Shown here: positions 1 to 7,124 of the stretch, piece by piece
How the letters are laid out: each line of letters opens with the position of its first letter
How positions within the stretch are numbered: position 1 is the stretch's first letter
Origin: Candidatus Mediterraneibacter vanvlietii
Lineage (GTDB): Bacteria; Bacillota; Clostridia; Lachnospirales; Lachnospiraceae
DNA: 37,729 nt
NCBI GenBank assembly: GCA_019113645.1
Contig: DXGZ01000036.1
Span: 1 to 37,729, forward strand
Direction of reading: 5' to 3'
Translations under genes and position numbers: made by a program
Notes under the pieces: model-generated
The model's database searches: none
The model's input: the letters and a program-made list of their open reading frames with translations, nothing else
Told to the model about the DNA's origin: nothing

Positions 1-1
1 C

Positions 2-424
2 TTTGCGACGCTGGGATACGACCCGGTTACTATTGCTGGACTCAGTTCTGCTTTTGCACAGGTTGGAGTAGCGATTGTTATAATGATAAAAACAAGAAAC
101 AAAAAGTTAAAAAATGTTTGCGCACCAGCGATTATTTCAGGGTTTTTTGGAATTACGGAACCGGTGATTTATGGAATCACATTACAGAATAAACGTGCAT
201 TTATCCTGGCATCGGCTGCTTCGGCAGTAGGTGGAGCAATTATCGGAGGCGCGGGAGTAAAACAGTATACGATGGGCGCAAACGGCATCTTCGGATGGCT
301 TCAGGTTATTAACCCGGCAGTCGGATTTGATGCAACTGTGCTGGCTGCAATAATTGCGTGTGCGGTGTCATTGATATTGGGAATAGTTCTGATGGCAACG
401 GTAGGTAAAAAATCTATAGAATAA
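2..424 (+). CDS. PTS sugar transporter EIIC domain, C-terminal part (5' end outside window)
   Basis: This is the C-terminal ~140 residues of an integral-membrane PTS permease (EIIC). The frame is open from base 2 and reads through to TAA at 422-424. The motif GFFGITEPVIYGITL is the conserved GITEP signature of the glucose/beta-glucoside EIIC superfamily, where it contributes to the sugar site. It is followed by hydrophobic segments (IIACAVSLILGIVLMATV) and a short basic tail. No EIIA domain follows, so an EIIA would have to come from elsewhere. The beginning of the gene lies upstream, so the EIIB content and sugar specificity cannot be judged; beta-glucoside is the best guess from the motif. 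A REP-like palindrome starts 7 bases after the stop. Confidence 0.85.
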   Translation, partial: FATLGYDPVTIAGLSSAFAQVGVAIVIMIKTRNKKLKNVCAPAIISGFFGITEPVIYGITLQNKRAFILASAASAVGGAIIGGAGVKQYTMGANGIFGWLQVINPAVGFDATVLAAIIACAVSLILGIVLMATVGKKSIE

Positions 425-430
425 TTAAAT

Positions 431-462
431 GGGGACGTAGTAAAATCAATTACACTACGTCC
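431..462. repeat. REP-like palindrome, copy 1
   Basis: The sequence runs ggggacgtagtaaaatc, then attacactacgtcc. It is an imperfect inverted repeat and a diverged copy of the 35-bp palindromes at 4729-4763 and 5057-5091. It begins 7 bases after the EIIC stop codon. Confidence 0.7.
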
Positions 463-571
463 TTGATTGTAATTTATTGTAATATCGGAGAATTTTGATC
501 AGGATAATTATGGGGATGAAAAATAAATAAGAATTAATTTGAAACAGGTTTATAGGTTTATGACGAAACAG

Positions 572-607
572 CAGGACCTGCCGATATCGTTTAGTCGGCA
601 GGTCCTG
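572..607. terminator. Strong hairpin, probable terminator
   Basis: A perfect 13-bp stem (caggacctgccga at 572-584 and tcggcaggtcctg at 595-607) encloses a 10-base loop and is followed by ttatacatttt. It separates the PTS gene from the GntR/ABC operon. The T-tract is short, so termination efficiency is uncertain. Confidence 0.65.
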
Positions 608-640
608 TTATACATTTTCAAAACTTTATATGAAAATGTA

Positions 641-669
641 TTGACAATACTTCCCGGATAGTATATTCT
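641..669 (+). promoter_or_regulatory. Promoter of GntR/ABC operon
   Basis: The -35 element TTGACA (641-646) is followed, after a 17-base spacer, by TATTCT (664-669). It lies about 75 bases before the GntR start and just upstream of a palindromic operator. Confidence 0.6.
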
Positions 670-683
670 GATATTGCAAGGCG

Positions 684-709
684 GTTAGTTACTCAAGTAA
701 CAAACTAAC
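684..709. promoter_or_regulatory. Candidate GntR operator palindrome
   Basis: The core GTTACT-CA-AGTAAC (688-701) is a perfect inverted repeat, flanked by GTTA (684-687) and TAAC (706-709). It lies immediately downstream of the predicted -10 box, so a bound dimer would block transcription. YtrA-type GntR regulators typically autorepress from such a site. The assignment to the adjacent GntR gene is inferred from position. Confidence 0.55.
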
Positions 710-743
710 AAATATGTGCACATAAAACAATGAGGTGATGTAC

Positions 744-1127
744 TTGAATATAAATCCCAATATTGAAAAGCCCATCTTTATCCAGATTGCGGAACAGCTG
801 GAGGACTCGATTTTCACAGGGGTATTCCCGGAAGAGACGAAAATTCCATCTACCAATGAAATATCGGCTCTTCTGAACATTAATCCGCATACGGTGCTGA
901 AGGGAATGAACATACTGGTGGATGAAGAGATTATCTATAAGAAAAGGGGCCTTGGAATGTTTGTGAAAACGGGAGCAGTTGAAAAGATAAGAAAGAAGAG
1001 GCAGGGTCAGTTTTATGACCAGTTTGTCGCTGCCCTGATTGAGGAGGCGGAAAAGCTGAAAATGACAAAAGAGGAGATTATCGCACTGATAGAACGGGGG
1101 TATGAAAATGAACGCAATTCAGATTAG
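744..1127 (+). CDS. GntR-family transcriptional regulator (YtrA subfamily)
   Basis: A 127-residue regulator consisting of an N-terminal GntR winged helix (PIFIQIAEQLEDSIFTG, then KIPSTNEISALLNINPHTVLKG) and a short C-terminal helical tail in place of a large ligand domain, the hallmark of the YtrA subfamily. Such proteins usually repress the ABC transporter genes that follow them. I chose the TTG at 744 because a GAGGTGA ribosome binding site (732-738) sits 5 bases before it; the GTG at 735 and ATG at 738 overlap that site. The 3' end overlaps the ABC ATPase start by about 20 bases, indicating co-translation. A palindromic operator lies just upstream. Confidence 0.88.
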   Translation: MNINPNIEKPIFIQIAEQLEDSIFTGVFPEETKIPSTNEISALLNINPHTVLKGMNILVDEEIIYKKRGLGMFVKTGAVEKIRKKRQGQFYDQFVAALIEEAEKLKMTKEEIIALIERGYENERNSD

Positions 1128-1968
1128 AAATGTTACAAAGCGTTATAAAGGTGTCACGGCACTTGATCATGTTTCTTTTTCTTTCGAACATGGCAGAATC
1201 TATGGATTTCTGGGGAGAAACGGCGCAGGAAAATCAACCCTGATCAATATCATCGCAAATCGGATTTTCAGTGACGAGGGAGAAGTGCTGATTGACGGAA
1301 TCCCGGCAAACGAAAATATGGGGGTTCATGAGAAGGTGTTCTGTATGAGTGAGGCTGATTTGTATGATACAGGGCTGAAAATCAAAGAGCATTTCAAATG
1401 GATGAAAAGATTTTATGATAGTTTTGACATGGATAAGGCACTGGAGATCGCTGCAAAATTTCAGCTTGACACGGAAAAAAGATTCAAGGCCTTATCAAAA
1501 GGATATCAGTCGATCTTCAAACTGACGGCTGCTCTTGCGCTAAATGTGCCATATGTGATTTTTGACGAGCCGGTGCTGGGGCTGGACGCGAATCACAGGG
1601 AATTATTTTATGAACTGCTCCTGAAAGATTATGAGAATAATGAGAGGACGATTATTATCGCAACCCATCTGATCGAAGAAGTGTCCCATCTGATTGAAGA
1701 TGTTGTTTTAATTGACAGGGGAAAGGTGATCCTTCAGGAGAGTGTGGAAAATTTGATGGCAACCGGATACTGCGTTTCCGGAATGGCGCAGGAGGTGGAG
1801 CGCTACTGCACGGGGAAAAACGTGATCGGACAGGATGAACTGGGAGGTCTGAAACTCGTTTATGTGCTGGGAGAGAGGACACAGATTCCCGCGGGCGGCA
1901 GTCTGCAGATTACGGCAATGAATCTGCAGAAGCTATTTGTAAAGCTGACGGAGAAAGGGGAGAACTGA
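1108..1968 (+). CDS. ABC transporter ATP-binding protein
   Basis: A 286-residue ATPase subunit of an ABC exporter. Visible motifs are Walker A GRNGAGKST (residues 36-44), a signature region LSKGYQSIFKL with a degenerate LSGGQ, Walker B YVIFDEPVLGLD and the switch histidine in IIIATHLIEE. The degenerate LSKGY signature is typical of drug, bacteriocin or envelope-stress exporters of the YtrB/BcrA type. The ATG at 1108 is preferred over that at 1102 because GGGGG at 1096-1100 gives normal spacing. Its permease follows after one base, and the GntR gene overlaps upstream, so all three form one operon. The exported substrate cannot be told from sequence. Confidence 0.92.
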   Translation: MNAIQIRNVTKRYKGVTALDHVSFSFEHGRIYGFLGRNGAGKSTLINIIANRIFSDEGEVLIDGIPANENMGVHEKVFCMSEADLYDTGLKIKEHFKWMKRFYDSFDMDKALEIAAKFQLDTEKRFKALSKGYQSIFKLTAALALNVPYVIFDEPVLGLDANHRELFYELLLKDYENNERTIIIATHLIEEVSHLIEDVVLIDRGKVILQESVENLMATGYCVSGMAQEVERYCTGKNVIGQDELGGLKLVYVLGERTQIPAGGSLQITAMNLQKLFVKLTEKGEN

Positions 1969-1969
1969 G

Positions 1970-2692
1970 ATGAAAAAACTTGGGATTGTTATTCAGTATG
2001 AATGTGTAACATCATTTAAGTATATCTGGCTTTTTTACGCCATCGAATATGCAATTGTGCTGTTGATATCTGTAGTTATCGCAATCTGCACAGGTTCCAT
2101 GGAACATGTCGGTTCCAACTGTCTGGAAATAAACACCATGATTTATGCAGCGGTTCTGGGGGTTCTGGGATTTCATGAAGATTTTAAGATGCTGCTTCAG
2201 AATGGATTCACCCGAAAATATATTTATCTGGCGACGCTTTCTATGTTTGCGTTTATAAGCGGGATCATGGCATTGGTGGATACGGTTATGGGAAACGTGC
2301 TGCATTATTTCCTGAACGGATATTTCTCCATGTACGGTGCGCTTTATGGCTATTATCATTTCTTTGCAAATTGGATCTGGCTGCTTCTGCTTTATCTGGT
2401 TGTCTGCAGTCTGCTTTATCTGGTCGGCCTGGCAGTTAACCGGTACGGAAAGAGAATTTTGCTTTACCTTGGAGCAGTATTGCTGGGGCTGGTACTGTTT
2501 GTGACGGCGATGTTCCGGTATATTCTGCCGGGAGAGACCGTCCGTTCGGTGGCGAAGTTCCTGGCGGGAGCAATGGGATTCATGAGCGATGGAACGAAAC
2601 AGCTCGGATTGCCGCTGATGACATTGTTTTTGATTGCGGCGGTGCTGGAGCTGGGGGCGTATGCAGTGATTCGGAGAACGGAGCTGAAGTGA
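1970..2692 (+). CDS. ABC-2-type transporter permease
   Basis: A 240-residue polytopic membrane protein with about six hydrophobic segments (for example WLFYAIEYAIVLLISVVIAI near the N-terminus and LMTLFLIAAVLELGAYAVI near the C-terminus). It begins one base after the ATPase stop, with GGGGAG as ribosome binding site, and is evidently its membrane partner. No specific family motif beyond ABC-2-like topology was recognised. It is likely repressed by the GntR protein until an envelope-active compound is sensed; this is inference from the YtrA paradigm. Confidence 0.85.
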   Translation: MKKLGIVIQYECVTSFKYIWLFYAIEYAIVLLISVVIAICTGSMEHVGSNCLEINTMIYAAVLGVLGFHEDFKMLLQNGFTRKYIYLATLSMFAFISGIMALVDTVMGNVLHYFLNGYFSMYGALYGYYHFFANWIWLLLLYLVVCSLLYLVGLAVNRYGKRILLYLGAVLLGLVLFVTAMFRYILPGETVRSVAKFLAGAMGFMSDGTKQLGLPLMTLFLIAAVLELGAYAVIRRTELK

Positions 2693-2711
2693 TGTTATTG
2701 TCTGACTTTCC

Positions 2712-2903
2712 GTGCAACAAATTCTTTTCTGTCTGCATGAGGGATACAGCTCTGACATCGTATACGGAGAAGTCCTGGGGACGGAATACGAGGAGGATAC
2801 GGAAAGGCTTCGTACGTCGAAAGTATATGTCCAGGTGCTTCAGTCCATAAAAGGAGAGTGCGAGGAAGGCGACATCATTAATGTGAAAGACCGGAAAGAA
2901 TAA
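2712..2903 (+). pseudogene. Remnant of a secreted-protein domain
   Basis: A 63-codon open stretch from GTG 2712 without a convincing ribosome binding site. The stretch SDIVYGEVLGTEY, followed by SKVYVQVLQSIKGECEEGDIINV, resembles the beta-strand domain of many Firmicute lipoproteins (pattern: ADxIVxGxVxxxEY, then VxxVxKGxxxxGDxIxV). It lacks a signal peptide and stops right after the domain. I read it as a 5'- and 3'-truncated remnant; it could also be a small expressed ORF. Confidence 0.3.
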
Positions 2904-2963
2904 GAAAAAGGCGTGATTGACTTTCATTAAGAAAGCGGGTACATTATTACATGGAGGGTAACT

Positions 2964-3644
2964 ATGTACGAAAAGAAATATGGCATGACCAGAGAAGAAA
3001 ATGTTTTCTGGGCGAAAAGAAACCTGGTGGACTATATCTGGAAAAGTGCTAACCTGGAAGGAATAGCAGTTACATTCCCTGAAACGCAGACGATTTACGA
3101 AGGGATCAGTGTTCAGGGAAAAAGCATTGATGACATTAATTCTATCGTTCAGATGAAGCATGGCTGGCAGTTTATGCTTGCCACATTAGATGATGAGTTA
3201 ACGCTGGAATATATAAAACGGCTCCATCTTGAACTGGGAAAGATGACAGTTATTAATGCCGGTTCGTTGAGGATGGATGAAGTCAGAATAGCAGGATGCT
3301 CATATATTCCGCCGCTGCCAGAGGAAAACGCTGTGAAAGCAGCGTTATCAGAAATAAGCAATGCAGATACCGGATGGACGGAAAAAGCATTGGATTACAT
3401 GCTTTTTCTTGTAAAAAATCAGTTGTTTTACGATGGGAATAAGCGTATAGCAATGATGATTGCGAATAAAGTCCTGATAACCCACGGATGTGGAGTTCTT
3501 TCCGTTGATCAGGAACATCTGGAACAGTTCTTTACATTGCTTGTTAGTTATTACGAAGATGAAAGTAAGAGAGAGAATCTCAAGGGTTTCCTTTATGATG
3601 AATGCCTTGATGGATACAAGAAGGGGATGTCGCATGCGGAATAA
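2964..3644 (+). CDS. Fic-domain protein (class II layout) with substituted catalytic His
   Basis: A 226-residue Fic/DOC-fold protein. The N-terminal inhibitory motif (S/T)xxxE(G/N) is present as SANLEG at residues 28-33, giving the class II arrangement in which a glutamate blocks ATP binding. The Fic motif HxFx(D/E)GN(G/K)R appears at residues 153-161 as QLFYDGNKR: the anion-binding DGNKR part is intact, but the catalytic His is Gln (codon CAG) and the following Pro is Leu. Fic proteins normally transfer AMP to target hydroxyls, and loss of this His generally abolishes transfer. The product may therefore be inactive, a decoy or an altered enzyme. The start has a GGAGGG site 7 bases upstream. 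The gene stands alone, with a terminator overlapping its stop. Confidence 0.85.
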   Translation: MYEKKYGMTREENVFWAKRNLVDYIWKSANLEGIAVTFPETQTIYEGISVQGKSIDDINSIVQMKHGWQFMLATLDDELTLEYIKRLHLELGKMTVINAGSLRMDEVRIAGCSYIPPLPEENAVKAALSEISNADTGWTEKALDYMLFLVKNQLFYDGNKRIAMMIANKVLITHGCGVLSVDQEHLEQFFTLLVSYYEDESKRENLKGFLYDECLDGYKKGMSHAE

Positions 3645-3676
3645 AACTTAGTGCGACGATCCCCTGCTCTTTTTTC
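3622..3676 (+). terminator. Rho-independent terminator after the Fic gene
   Basis: The left arm aggggatgtcgca (3622-3634) pairs with tgcgacgatcccct (3652-3665) with one bulged base, followed by gctctttttt. The hairpin begins inside the last codons of the Fic gene. Confidence 0.75.
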
Positions 3677-3742
3677 AGATTTAAAAAAACAAGTGAATAC
3701 CGCGAAGACGGACTGACAGGATGGAACAGGAGGTGCACAGAT

Positions 3743-4720
3743 ATGAAGAAAATATGGCGAGAAATCGGATTGAATGAGATTAAGGGAATCAGGATCGGAC
3801 AGTCGGAGAATATAGATGCAGGGACAGGATGTACGGTATTTCTTGCGGAAAACGGTATGACAGCAGGTCTGGATGTTCGGGGCGGAGGACCGGCATCCCG
3901 TGAATCAGAACTTTTAAACCCGCTTGCTGCCGCACAGCTGATACATGGTATTGTGCTGGCAGGAGGAAGCGCCTTTGGATTGGGGGCTGCGGACGGTGTA
4001 ATGCAGTATCTGAAGGAGCGCGGTATCGGATTTGATGTTGGTCTTCAGGTGAAGGTGCCGCTTGTCTGTCAGTCGGATCTTTTTGACCTGTCAGTTGGAG
4101 ATCCCTGTGTATGGCCGGATAAGGCTATGGGATATGCGGCGTGTGTAAATTCAGAAAACGGGGGCAATTACAGAGATGGAAACTATGGCGCCGGATGTGG
4201 GGCTACCGTCGGAAAAGCTGCCGGAATGGAGTATTGTATGAAGTCGGGAATCGGCAGTTATGCTGTACAGATCGGTGAACTTCAAGTTGCTGCGGTTGTG
4301 GCAGTGAACGCGCTCGGGGATATTTATAATTGGAAGAATGGAGAAAAAATAGCAGGACTGTTGACATTGGACAGGAAAGCGTTTCGTGATACCCGGGAAG
4401 TGATCTATGCGGACACTGAGGTGGTAGAGAATAAATTTACCGGAAATACAACAATAGGAGTTGTTATTACAAACGGAAAATTTGACAAGAGCCGTCTGTG
4501 CAAAATTGCCGGAATGGCACATGACGGATATGCACGCTCAATACGTCCCGTGCATACATCTGCGGATGGAGACTCCATTTATGCTGTATCGGTGGGAAAC
4601 GTGTCTGCAGATCAGGATCTGACAGGAACACTGGCGGCGGAAGTGATGAGTGAGGCGATTATCCGTGCGGTGAAAAATAGCGAAAGTGCCTATGGTTTTC
4701 CTGCGGCAAGAAACTTCTGA
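3743..4720 (+). CDS. P1 family peptidase (DmpA/peptidase S58, Ntn-hydrolase fold)
   Basis: A 325-residue member of the DmpA-like aminopeptidase family, self-processing Ntn hydrolases that release N-terminal residues or beta-amino acids. Typical features are the early DVRGGGPASRESELL segment, HGIVLAGGSAFGL, and GNTTIGVVITNG at residues 234-245. By analogy with DmpA, autoproteolysis would fall between N235 and T236 and make Thr the N-terminal nucleophile. A glycine-rich GAGCGATVGK block (149-158) is also conserved in the family. No signal peptide is visible, so it is probably cytosolic. An AGGAGGTG ribosome binding site precedes the ATG. It is monocistronic and is followed 9 bases later by a palindromic repeat. 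Confidence 0.9.
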   Translation: MKKIWREIGLNEIKGIRIGQSENIDAGTGCTVFLAENGMTAGLDVRGGGPASRESELLNPLAAAQLIHGIVLAGGSAFGLGAADGVMQYLKERGIGFDVGLQVKVPLVCQSDLFDLSVGDPCVWPDKAMGYAACVNSENGGNYRDGNYGAGCGATVGKAAGMEYCMKSGIGSYAVQIGELQVAAVVAVNALGDIYNWKNGEKIAGLLTLDRKAFRDTREVIYADTEVVENKFTGNTTIGVVITNGKFDKSRLCKIAGMAHDGYARSIRPVHTSADGDSIYAVSVGNVSADQDLTGTLAAEVMSEAIIRAVKNSESAYGFPAARNF

Positions 4721-4728
4721 AGATCGTT

Positions 4729-4763
4729 GGGGACGTAGTAAAATTGAATTTCACTACGTCCCC
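4729..4763. repeat. REP-like palindrome, copy 2 (left arm)
   Basis: A 35-bp near-perfect inverted repeat (ggggacgtagtaaaatt, then gaatttcactacgtcccc) beginning 9 bases after the peptidase stop codon. It could fold as an RNA hairpin at the end of that transcript. Confidence 0.8.
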
Positions 4764-5056
4764 AATTGCAATTTACTATGTCCCAAAGTGAAAGTACCCC
4801 CGTCCCTTTTTGTATAGAAATATTTTGTTTTTGCAGATGATAAGCCAAAAACCTTATAAATACGCCATTATTCATACAAGAGAAGAAAAGCAACGATTTT
4901 TATATAAATGTAAGTTGTGCTGTTTATGGAGTGATGTGAAAAGTCATAATGCCGATATTCTGGCATTTGTAAAGGTTTGTGGGAATGATAAGATGCTGAA
5001 AAACGTGCAAAAAGGGACGGGGGTATCTGCAGTTTGGGACATACTAAAATTCAAAT

Positions 5057-5091
5057 GGGGACGTAGCAAAATTGAATTTCACTACGTCCCC
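5057..5091. repeat. REP-like palindrome, copy 3 (right arm)
   Basis: A 35-bp near-perfect inverted repeat (ggggacgtagcaaaatt, then gaatttcactacgtcccc). It overlaps the last codons of the minus-strand ATPase subunit D gene and supplies its TAG stop codon. Confidence 0.8.
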
Positions 5092-5702
5092 ATTTTCATC
5101 CGTTTGATTACTTTCAGCCTTGTAAATTCCTCCCTGTCCTTTTCCTCCAGTGCGTTCGAGATCGTATACACGAGTGACGAATACATCGGTATCGTAATAT
5201 TCTGGAGGGCGTTGGCGCGCTTCTGGGTTTTCTTGATATTGCTTGCCAGACGGTATGCCGCGTTCTCCACCATGGAGAGCTTCACGGTCAGGTCTTTTAC
5301 TTTCCGGAATGCCTCTCTAGCTTTGTCGATGGATTCGTGAGTTGTACTGAAAGAGTAGGTGGGCTTCCCGGCATCCGGAGTGTATTTCACGTGAGGGATT
5401 TCGGTGCCCATTATGCTCCGCGTCTGAATCGTGATGGAATTTTCGATCGGTACAGTATAGGCGAGCAGCTCCACATTGCTGATACCATTCTCAATATTGG
5501 CGCGTTGAAGGCACTGATACGCATAGGTAAATGTGGTATCGATCTCCTCCTGAATTGTACGTGCCTCATCGATCAGCTCCATCAGTTCCCGGATAAGTAT
5601 ATTCCGTTTTTTATCCATCAGGTCGTAACCCTGTTTCGCGAGTGCGAGAGAGTTCTTGGCCAGCATCAGATTGCCTTTGGTTGGAAATGTACGTGGATCC
5701 AT
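5082..5702 (-). CDS. atpD: V/A-type ATP synthase subunit D (central stalk)
   Basis: A 206-residue central-stalk subunit that couples the A3B3 head to the membrane rotor. The family signature PTKGNLMLAKNSLALAKQGYDLMDKKRNILIRE occupies residues 7-40, and the rest forms the expected long coiled-coil with a second helix near the C-terminus (LTVKLSMVENAAYRLASNIKKTQKR). Length is normal for the family. The start has AAGGAGGG nicely spaced. It is the last ATPase gene of the operon, but four unrelated genes separate it from subunit B. The C-terminal KMGT and stop come from the palindromic repeat at 5057-5091, so the original 3' end may have been altered by element insertion. Confidence 0.95.
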   Translation of the reverse strand: MDPRTFPTKGNLMLAKNSLALAKQGYDLMDKKRNILIRELMELIDEARTIQEEIDTTFTYAYQCLQRANIENGISNVELLAYTVPIENSITIQTRSIMGTEIPHVKYTPDAGKPTYSFSTTHESIDKAREAFRKVKDLTVKLSMVENAAYRLASNIKKTQKRANALQNITIPMYSSLVYTISNALEEKDREEFTRLKVIKRMKMGT

Positions 5703-5784
5703 GAAATCCCTCCTTAAAAAAGATTTGAATTATAATTAAAAAACAGCAAAAAGCGGTCTCACAAATATAAAAGCAGATAACTTG

Positions 5785-6162
5785 TCATTTCCGGTCCGAA
5801 AACTCCGCTGCCTCCCGGATCCACCCCATCAATTCATCGTCGATCTCTGACAGATCTGAGATCAGAACATGATGTGTCCACCGGTTCGGGTAAGGCTCTG
5901 TGGCGATATCGATACGCGGAGAGTCTACCCGGTGCTCCAGACCGAACGTTACAACAATATAGCTGTCAGGGCGGTCTGCTTTTTTACGCACTTTTGCAAA
6001 TGATACGCAGGCAAACAGATGCCTGTTGTAAAAAGAGATCTGCGTCTTCTGGACTTTGATCCTTGTATCGGGATATTCCGCGAGGATTCTTCGTTCCAGC
6101 TCTGCATAGAGCGGAAGCGCATCAGGGACTTTGTCGAAGAAAAGTAATACCTGTTCGTCCAT
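5785..6162 (-). CDS. DUF5655-like protein
   Basis: A 125-residue soluble protein. The pattern of VLLFFDKVPDALPLYAELERRIL, then KTQISFYNRHLFACVSF, then YIVVTFGLEHRVDSPRI resembles DUF5655 (a predicted transport-associated small domain). Function is unknown. The start ATG overlaps the stop of the preceding gene (TGATG at 6160-6164), showing translational coupling with the FakA-C-like gene. It lies between the HEPN/MNT pair and subunit D in the ATPase operon. Confidence 0.65.
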   Translation of the reverse strand: MDEQVLLFFDKVPDALPLYAELERRILAEYPDTRIKVQKTQISFYNRHLFACVSFAKVRKKADRPDSYIVVTFGLEHRVDSPRIDIATEPYPNRWTHHVLISDLSEIDDELMGWIREAAEFSDRK

Positions 6163-6413
6163 CAGCCTTTTAATCCTCTTGCCTGTCTGTCCATATCTTC
6201 AACTACGATATCGTAGATCTCGCCCAGAGAAGCGCAGTATTCCAACACTTTCCACGGCTCATTTGTGTGGAAATGGATCTTGATCAGTTCTTCATCGCCT
6301 ACGGCAAGCAGGCAGTCGCCTTTAAAATGTTCGGTAAAATATTCGCTGATTACATCTTCGTCAAGGTCCTCACCTTCAATGAGAAGCTGGGTGTCATATC
6401 TGAATTCCAGCAT
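6162..6413 (-). CDS. Stand-alone FakA/YloV C-terminal-like domain protein
   Basis: An 83-residue protein closely resembling the C-terminal DegV-like portion of the DAK2-type kinase FakA/YloV, where the pattern is YCTEFxxxGENLDExxxxxYL, then GDSLLVVGDDxLIKVHVHTN, then LEYAxxxGE. Here FRYDTQLLIEGEDLDED, KGDCLLAVGDEELIKIHFHTN and KVLEYCASLGEI match in order. The kinase domain is absent, so the protein cannot phosphorylate fatty acid or dihydroxyacetone by itself; a binding or regulatory role is possible. AGGAGG precedes the ATG by 8 bases. It overlaps the following DUF5655 gene. Confidence 0.7.
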   Translation of the reverse strand: MLEFRYDTQLLIEGEDLDEDVISEYFTEHFKGDCLLAVGDEELIKIHFHTNEPWKVLEYCASLGEIYDIVVEDMDRQARGLKG

Positions 6414-6448
6414 TTTACAGACCTCCTTTGTTTGTACAGTGTATGGAT

Positions 6449-6838
6449 TTATATCCAGTGGTTATCAATTTCATCTTTCAGCAGGCAGAACATATCATAA
6501 AATTTGTCTTTTGCCTGTCTTACAATATCCAGTGCTATTTCTTTGTTATAGGAATGAGCCACGTTATTTCTTTCCTGCAACGCTTCAAGCCACAGTTTTT
6601 CATCTTTTATCATACCTGCTTTGAACGCTGTCTTTAAAATGAGTTTCGGAGAACCGGTAGCGCTTTGCTCATAACCGTGTTCCTCCAGGATTTCTTTCAT
6701 CATTTTCCATGACTGTTCAAAACAGACCTCGTATAACCCGACCAAACCTGTGAGTATCACTGTGTCGTAGGGCTCCTGGTACTTGTATATTTCTTTCATA
6801 TTCGCCAATGCGGAGCAGAAATTTTCATATTTTTTCAT
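6449..6838 (-). CDS. HEPN-domain protein, HI0074-like toxin of MNT/HEPN system
   Basis: A 129-residue all-helical protein of the nucleotidyltransferase substrate-binding (HI0074) family. The HEPN RNase motif RX4-6H is visible as RNNVAH in the stretch LQERNNVAHSYN (about residues 89-100), with the Asn after Arg that is typical of active HEPN toxins. In characterised HEPN/MNT pairs this protein cleaves RNA and is silenced when the MNT partner adenylylates a nearby Tyr; the Tyr of HSYN is placed where such modification occurs. Its start overlaps the MNT gene by 14 bases. Toxin activity is inferred from motif and pairing. Confidence 0.85.
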   Translation of the reverse strand: MKKYENFCSALANMKEIYKYQEPYDTVILTGLVGLYEVCFEQSWKMMKEILEEHGYEQSATGSPKLILKTAFKAGMIKDEKLWLEALQERNNVAHSYNKEIALDIVRQAKDKFYDMFCLLKDEIDNHWI

Positions 6839-7118
6839 AGATCACTTTCCCTTCTTTTTCTATGGAATCCCGCAATTCAGCCTGCATGCAGCGATCCAGG
6901 CTGACGATATCATATTCAAGAAGTGTCGAGGTTTCTTCATCCACATCGAGTGCAAACCGGTCAAAATCCCCGCCTGATACAGCCAGATCAATATCGCTTG
7001 TTTTCTGAAAATCCCCCCTGGCCCGGGAACCGAACAGTATGACTTTATCGATGTGGTGTTTTTGGGCCAGTGAACGGATTTCTTCTAATACATCTTCCCT
7101 GATTCCTGTTTCACTCAT
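6825..7118 (-). CDS. MNT-type nucleotidyltransferase, antitoxin of MNT/HEPN system
   Basis: A 97-residue minimal nucleotidyltransferase. The active-site pattern GSx10DxD is complete: GSRARGDFQKTSDID, preceded by HHIDKVILF. The third acidic residue is probably in the later LEYDIVSLD strand. In this family the enzyme AMPylates the HEPN toxin. It begins 6 bases after the subunit B stop, with its GGAGG ribosome binding site inside the last codons of subunit B, so it is co-transcribed with the ATPase genes. The HEPN gene overlaps its 3' end. Confidence 0.87.
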   Translation of the reverse strand: MSETGIREDVLEEIRSLAQKHHIDKVILFGSRARGDFQKTSDIDLAVSGGDFDRFALDVDEETSTLLEYDIVSLDRCMQAELRDSIEKEGKVIYEKI

Positions 7119-7124
7119 ATGAAA

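Larger units (their letters stand above)
4729..5091. mobile_element. MITE-like element with inverted palindromic arms
   Basis: A 363-bp segment whose ends are inverted copies of each other. The left arm (4729-4811) begins with a 35-bp palindrome, continues through an actatgtcccaaa block and ends at acccccgtcccttttt. The right arm (5009-5091) carries the same blocks in reverse complement. The interior (about 4812-5008) has no convincing gene; the open frame across it continues into the antisense of the ATPase D gene and looks incidental. GGGGACG-type palindromes of this kind are reminiscent of REP-like or RAYT-mobilised elements in Clostridia (inference). No target-site duplication was evident by eye. 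Confidence 0.65.

Noticed and set aside
4810-5340. Plus-strand open frame of 176 codons spanning the MITE-like element and the antisense of atpD
   Set aside because: It begins inside the repeat arm, has no ribosome binding site, and its second half is exactly antisense to a clear subunit D gene.
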